Shown here: positions 61,801-64,000 of the stretch, in pieces
Layout of the letters: every line of letters begins with the position of its first letter
How positions within the stretch are numbered: position 1 is the stretch's first letter
NCBI RefSeq assembly: GCF_037975245.1
Contig: NC_092565.1
Span: forward strand, 13,235,499-13,299,498
Length of the DNA: 64,000 bases
Direction of reading: 5' to 3'
Origin: Apostichopus japonicus
Taxonomy: Eukaryota; Echinodermata; Holothuroidea; Aspidochirotida; Stichopodidae
Translations under genes and position numbers: made by a program
Notes under the pieces: generated by a model
Seen by the model: the letters and a program-made list of their open reading frames with translations, nothing else
Database searches by the model: none
What the model was told of the DNA's origin: nothing

Positions 61801-62890
61801 GTATGAACTGAGATGTTAGGTGGATTAACTAATACTTACAGCTCCCCGTGTAGGCACGAGCTGTAAAAGATCGGCAAAAGACCTCACAGGGTATCGAACC
61901 ACGGAAGCAAAAGCGAGTCTCGATCATCAGCTCGTACAGTGCGCCAAGCCATCGCGCCACTGTATGGACTGAGATGTTAGGTGGATTAACTAATAATTAC
62001 AGCTCCCCGTGTAGGCACGAGCTGTAAAAGATCGGCAAAAGACCTCACAGGGTATCGAACCACGGAAGCAAAAGAGAGTCTCGATCATCAGCTCGTACAG
62101 TGCGCAAAGCCATCACGCCACTGTATGGACTGAGATATTAGGTGGATTAACTAGTAATTACAGCTCCCCGTGTAGTCACGAGCTGTAAAAGATCGGCAAA
62201 AGACGTCACCGGGGTTCGAACCACGGATGCAAAAGAGAGTCTCGATCATCAGCTCGTACAGTGCACCAAGCCATCGCGCCACTGTATGGACTGAGATATT
62301 AGATGGATTAACTAATACTTACTGCTCCCGTGTAGGCACGAGCTGTAAAAGATCGGCAAAAGACGTCACCGGGGTTCGAACCACGGATGCAAAAGAGAGT
62401 CTCGATCATCAGCTCGTACAGTGCGCCAAGCCATCGCGCCACTGTATGGACTGAGATATTAGGTGGATTAACTACTACCTACAGCTCCCCGTGTAGGCAC
62501 GAGCTGTAAAAGATCGGCAAAAGACGTCACCGGGGTTCGAACCACGGATGCAAAAGAGAGTCTCGATCATCAGCTCGTAAAGTGCGCCAAGCCATCGCGC
62601 CACTGTATGGACTGAGATGTTAGGTGGATTAACTAATACTTACAGCTCCCCGTGTAGTCACGAGCTGTAAAAGATCGGCAAAAGACGTCACCGGGGTTCG
62701 AACCACGGATGCAAAAGATAGTCTCGATCATCAGCTCGAACAGTGCGCCAAGCCATTGCGCCACTATATGGACTGAGATATTAGCCCGATTAACTTATAG
62801 TTACAGCTCCCCATGTAGGCACGAGCTGTAAAAGATCGCAAAAGACGTCACCGGGGTTTGAACCACCGATGCAAAAGAGAGTCTCGTTCA
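61801..62890. repeat. Right edge of array: diverged monomers, last one truncated
   Basis: About seven monomers of edge type (gacgtcacc, accacgg, ctcgatcat, taggtggatt, ccccgtgtagg), increasingly diverged from each other. A subtype has cctcacagggtatcg (61,881 and 62,041), which damages the B box. The last monomer has atcgcaaaag and gggtttgaacc and stops after gtctcgttcat at about 62,890. Diverged monomers at array borders are expected where unequal exchange is less effective. Confidence 0.9.
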
Positions 62891-62914
62891 TTCATTTATT
62901 CATTCGTTTTTTTT
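62887..62914. repeat. TTCA-type microsatellite and T8 run at the array border
   Basis: The border reads as ttcattcatttattcattc followed by g and eight Ts (62907-62914). The first ttcat is homologous to satellite ctcat with one change, so the simple repeat may have grown out of the truncated monomer. Confidence 0.85.
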
Positions 62915-62948
62915 CACATATTACAATGTGATAAATTAGTACCTACAG

Positions 62949-63067
62949 AGGGTTTATCGGAGTTAGGTCTCATCCAAAAACTGACATCCAGACTTGCTGA
63001 GGTAAAGACCAACTATATTGCAGAAGTTGTTTCTGAAGTCTGTTCAAGAGATTTTACTTGGTGTTAG
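62949..63067 (+). CDS. Weak candidate terminal exon in the flank
   Basis: A frame open into the satellite (ATG at 62858) continues through unique sequence to TAG at 63065. A possible splice acceptor (tacctacag, ending 62948) would leave about 39 codons, including the helix-like stretch LIQKLTSRLAEVKTNYIAE. AATAAA follows about 40 bp after the stop (63108-63113). I recognise no family. Upstream exons would lie inside or beyond the satellite, the pyrimidine tract is poor, and an alternative donor (gctgag/gtaaag at 63001) exists. Chance is the more likely explanation. The satellite-derived first residues should not be counted as protein. Confidence 0.12.
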
Positions 63068-63107
63068 GATATCATGTTTGTCAATCACCACTATTTCATT
63101 GTAATTG

Positions 63108-63113
63108 AATAAA
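63108..63113 (+). promoter_or_regulatory. AATAAA, possible polyadenylation signal
   Basis: The hexamer lies about 40 bp after the stop of the candidate terminal exon. In AT-rich DNA it is common by chance, so it adds little on its own. Confidence 0.15.
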
Positions 63114-63206
63114 CTAGGTCAGTGAGCTAAGGACAATTTCCTCTTATCATCATCACTCTCGTAATTGTACACATACATGTCAAGGGACTACAAAACAAAT
63201 TTATTT

Positions 63207-63219
63207 ACACACACACACA
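63207..63219. repeat. Short AC dinucleotide repeat
   Basis: Six and a half AC units in AT-rich sequence (ttatttacacac...). An ordinary microsatellite. Confidence 0.9.
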
Positions 63220-63365
63220 AAATTCCATAGAGAAGGCAAACAATCATATGCTAGTTTTCTACTTTATTCACTTTCAGGAATGTGCAATATAGTGCAATGA
63301 TTGCCAAAGTAGTCCACAAGCTTAGAATTTATAGGGTTAATTAGAGTAAAAGTAAGAGTCCATTG

Positions 63366-63630
63366 TTCCATGGAGATCTGAAACAAGGATATCACTAGTG
63401 CAAGAAAGGACAACAACAGGTCTGAGAGTCCAAGGACATCACCAGTAAAACATTATTGACACAAATGCTCAATGACTGCTGTAGTCTACAGACATAACTA
63501 GTCTACATTGGCATCAAAAGGAGTCATGGCCCAAGCCATTATGTGTTCCACAGACATCACTAGTACAGAATGGGAGATATAATGGCCCAAAGGGCTAATG
63601 AAGTTCATAGCCATCACTACATAAAGCTAA
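63366..63630. repeat. Degenerate tandem repeat, about 60-bp period
   Basis: Five related blocks start near 63366, 63428, 63484, 63546 and 63604 (spacings 62, 56, 62, 58). Each follows a pattern like ttccacagacatcactagt: ttccatggagatct, gtccaaggacatcaccagt, tctacagacataactagt, ttccacagacatcactagt, ttcatagccatcactac. In the first block the atcactagt part is displaced (63391). Divergence is high, so this is an old minisatellite or the remnant of an internally repetitive element, unrelated to the main satellite. Confidence 0.6.
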
Positions 63631-64000
63631 CTTGACTTCAAATCAAGCCTATTTTCAGAGAATAACATTCTCCTTTGATATGACTGAATTTTGAAGTTTT
63701 TGTATTTGTTCTGAGAGAGGGAGTACTGAACTAAAACATCATCCTCATTTCTCCACTGAGGTGACAGTGTATAGCTATGGACCCAGAATGTTTCAGTCCT
63801 TTCCATGTATTCCATCCCATTAATCTTTTGGTCAGTTTTTAGTTACAAAGCACATTAATCACTAAAAGTTCAAATGCAAGTACCTAAATGTAAAACGACA
63901 TCATTGTTCTAGACAAAGTTCATAATGATCTATACATGTAAAGCTCTGCTTCACATGTGATAAAAATGCAGTCAGAAAACATTCCAAATTTTTTCCGCAA
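63631..64000. other. AT-rich flank, nothing recognised
   Basis: I see no convincing gene, RNA or repeat here. A 62-codon minus-strand open frame (63627-63815) has no recognisable motif and looks like chance. Confidence 0.55.

Larger units (their letters stand above)
1..62890. repeat. Tandem satellite array, 165/154-bp monomers
   Basis: The whole interval is head-to-tail copies of one monomer in one orientation. The junction motif gctgtaaaag recurs every 165 bp (positions 1, 166, 331) or 154 bp (331 to 485). Every line I read to about 62,890 aligns to the same consensus, usually with only a few differences per monomer. I estimate roughly 390 monomers from length alone. Homology begins before base 1 and ends inside a monomer at about 62,890, where gtctcgttcat is followed by a microsatellite. 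No gene, transposon or non-satellite insertion interrupts it. The homogeneity fits unequal exchange and conversion, the usual mode of satellite evolution. An assembly collapse or expansion cannot be excluded from sequence alone. Confidence 0.99.
63068..63365. other. AT-rich flank without recognisable gene
   Basis: Apart from AATAAA and the AC run (63207-63219), I see no coding, RNA or transposon signature. The text is clearly different from the satellite. Confidence 0.6.

Noticed and set aside
62227-62454. 75-codon plus-strand open frame at the array edge
   Set aside because: A translation of edge-type satellite monomers. It ends at an ordinary satellite stop.
1-62890. CRISPR array
   Set aside because: Periodic repeats, but there are no unique spacers: the whole 154/165-bp unit is conserved, and the context is eukaryotic satellite.
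1-62890. Tandem rDNA, 5S or snRNA gene cluster
   Set aside because: The monomer has no recognisable 5S internal control region or snRNA core. Only tRNA-like A and B boxes are seen.
63627-63815. 62-codon minus-strand open frame in the flank
   Set aside because: AT-rich, no motif, no splice or regulatory context. Expected by chance.

Overview
Essentially one object fills this window. From base 1 to about 62,890 the DNA is an uninterrupted head-to-tail satellite array, followed by about 1.1 kb of AT-rich, mostly unique sequence. No conventional protein gene, rRNA, CRISPR array or bacterial-type operon is present. The array, the lack of genes and the AT-rich flank with simple repeats point to a eukaryotic chromosome, probably an animal. 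I cannot name the species. The left end of the array lies outside the window.

The monomer comes in two lengths: 165 bp (called L here) and 154 bp (S). They differ by one 11-bp indel between direct copies of aaaag. I estimate about 390 monomers from array length and the L/S mix. By hand count an L monomer is 52% G+C. Read on the minus strand, each monomer carries a tRNA-like core: a perfect 4-bp D-stem within an imperfect Pol III A box, a near-consensus B box containing the palindrome GGTTCGAACC, then TTTT runs. The rest of the monomer is a predicted hairpin module. Its outer stem exists in L monomers and is removed by the S deletion. The simplest reading is a satellite derived from a tRNA-related SINE. 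Whether it is transcribed cannot be told from sequence.

Above the monomer, shared point variants and the order of L and S reveal nested higher-order repeats (HORs). Alpha (15-17 monomers, about 2.4-2.7 kb) occupies 166-5465 and 9484-11901. Beta is at 5466-7200 and 11902-14420. Gamma (21 monomers, 3,377 bp) runs from 14424 to about 23300. Delta (20 monomers, 3,202 bp) covers 24881-31020. Epsilon (31331-38740) is mostly L and has 4-, 5- and 9-monomer periods. Zeta is a block of about 6 kb at 38741-45290, copied about 10.0-10.6 kb away at 49388-55310.

A diverged monomer type dominates the right array edge (61801-62890) and also appears as islands inside the array (7201-8045 and 60050-60240). 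The array stops inside a monomer at a TTCA-type microsatellite and a T8 run. The flank holds a short AC repeat, a degenerate tandem repeat of about 60 bp, and one weak candidate terminal exon (62949-63067) with AATAAA downstream. The short open frames inside the array are translations of satellite and are not annotated as genes.
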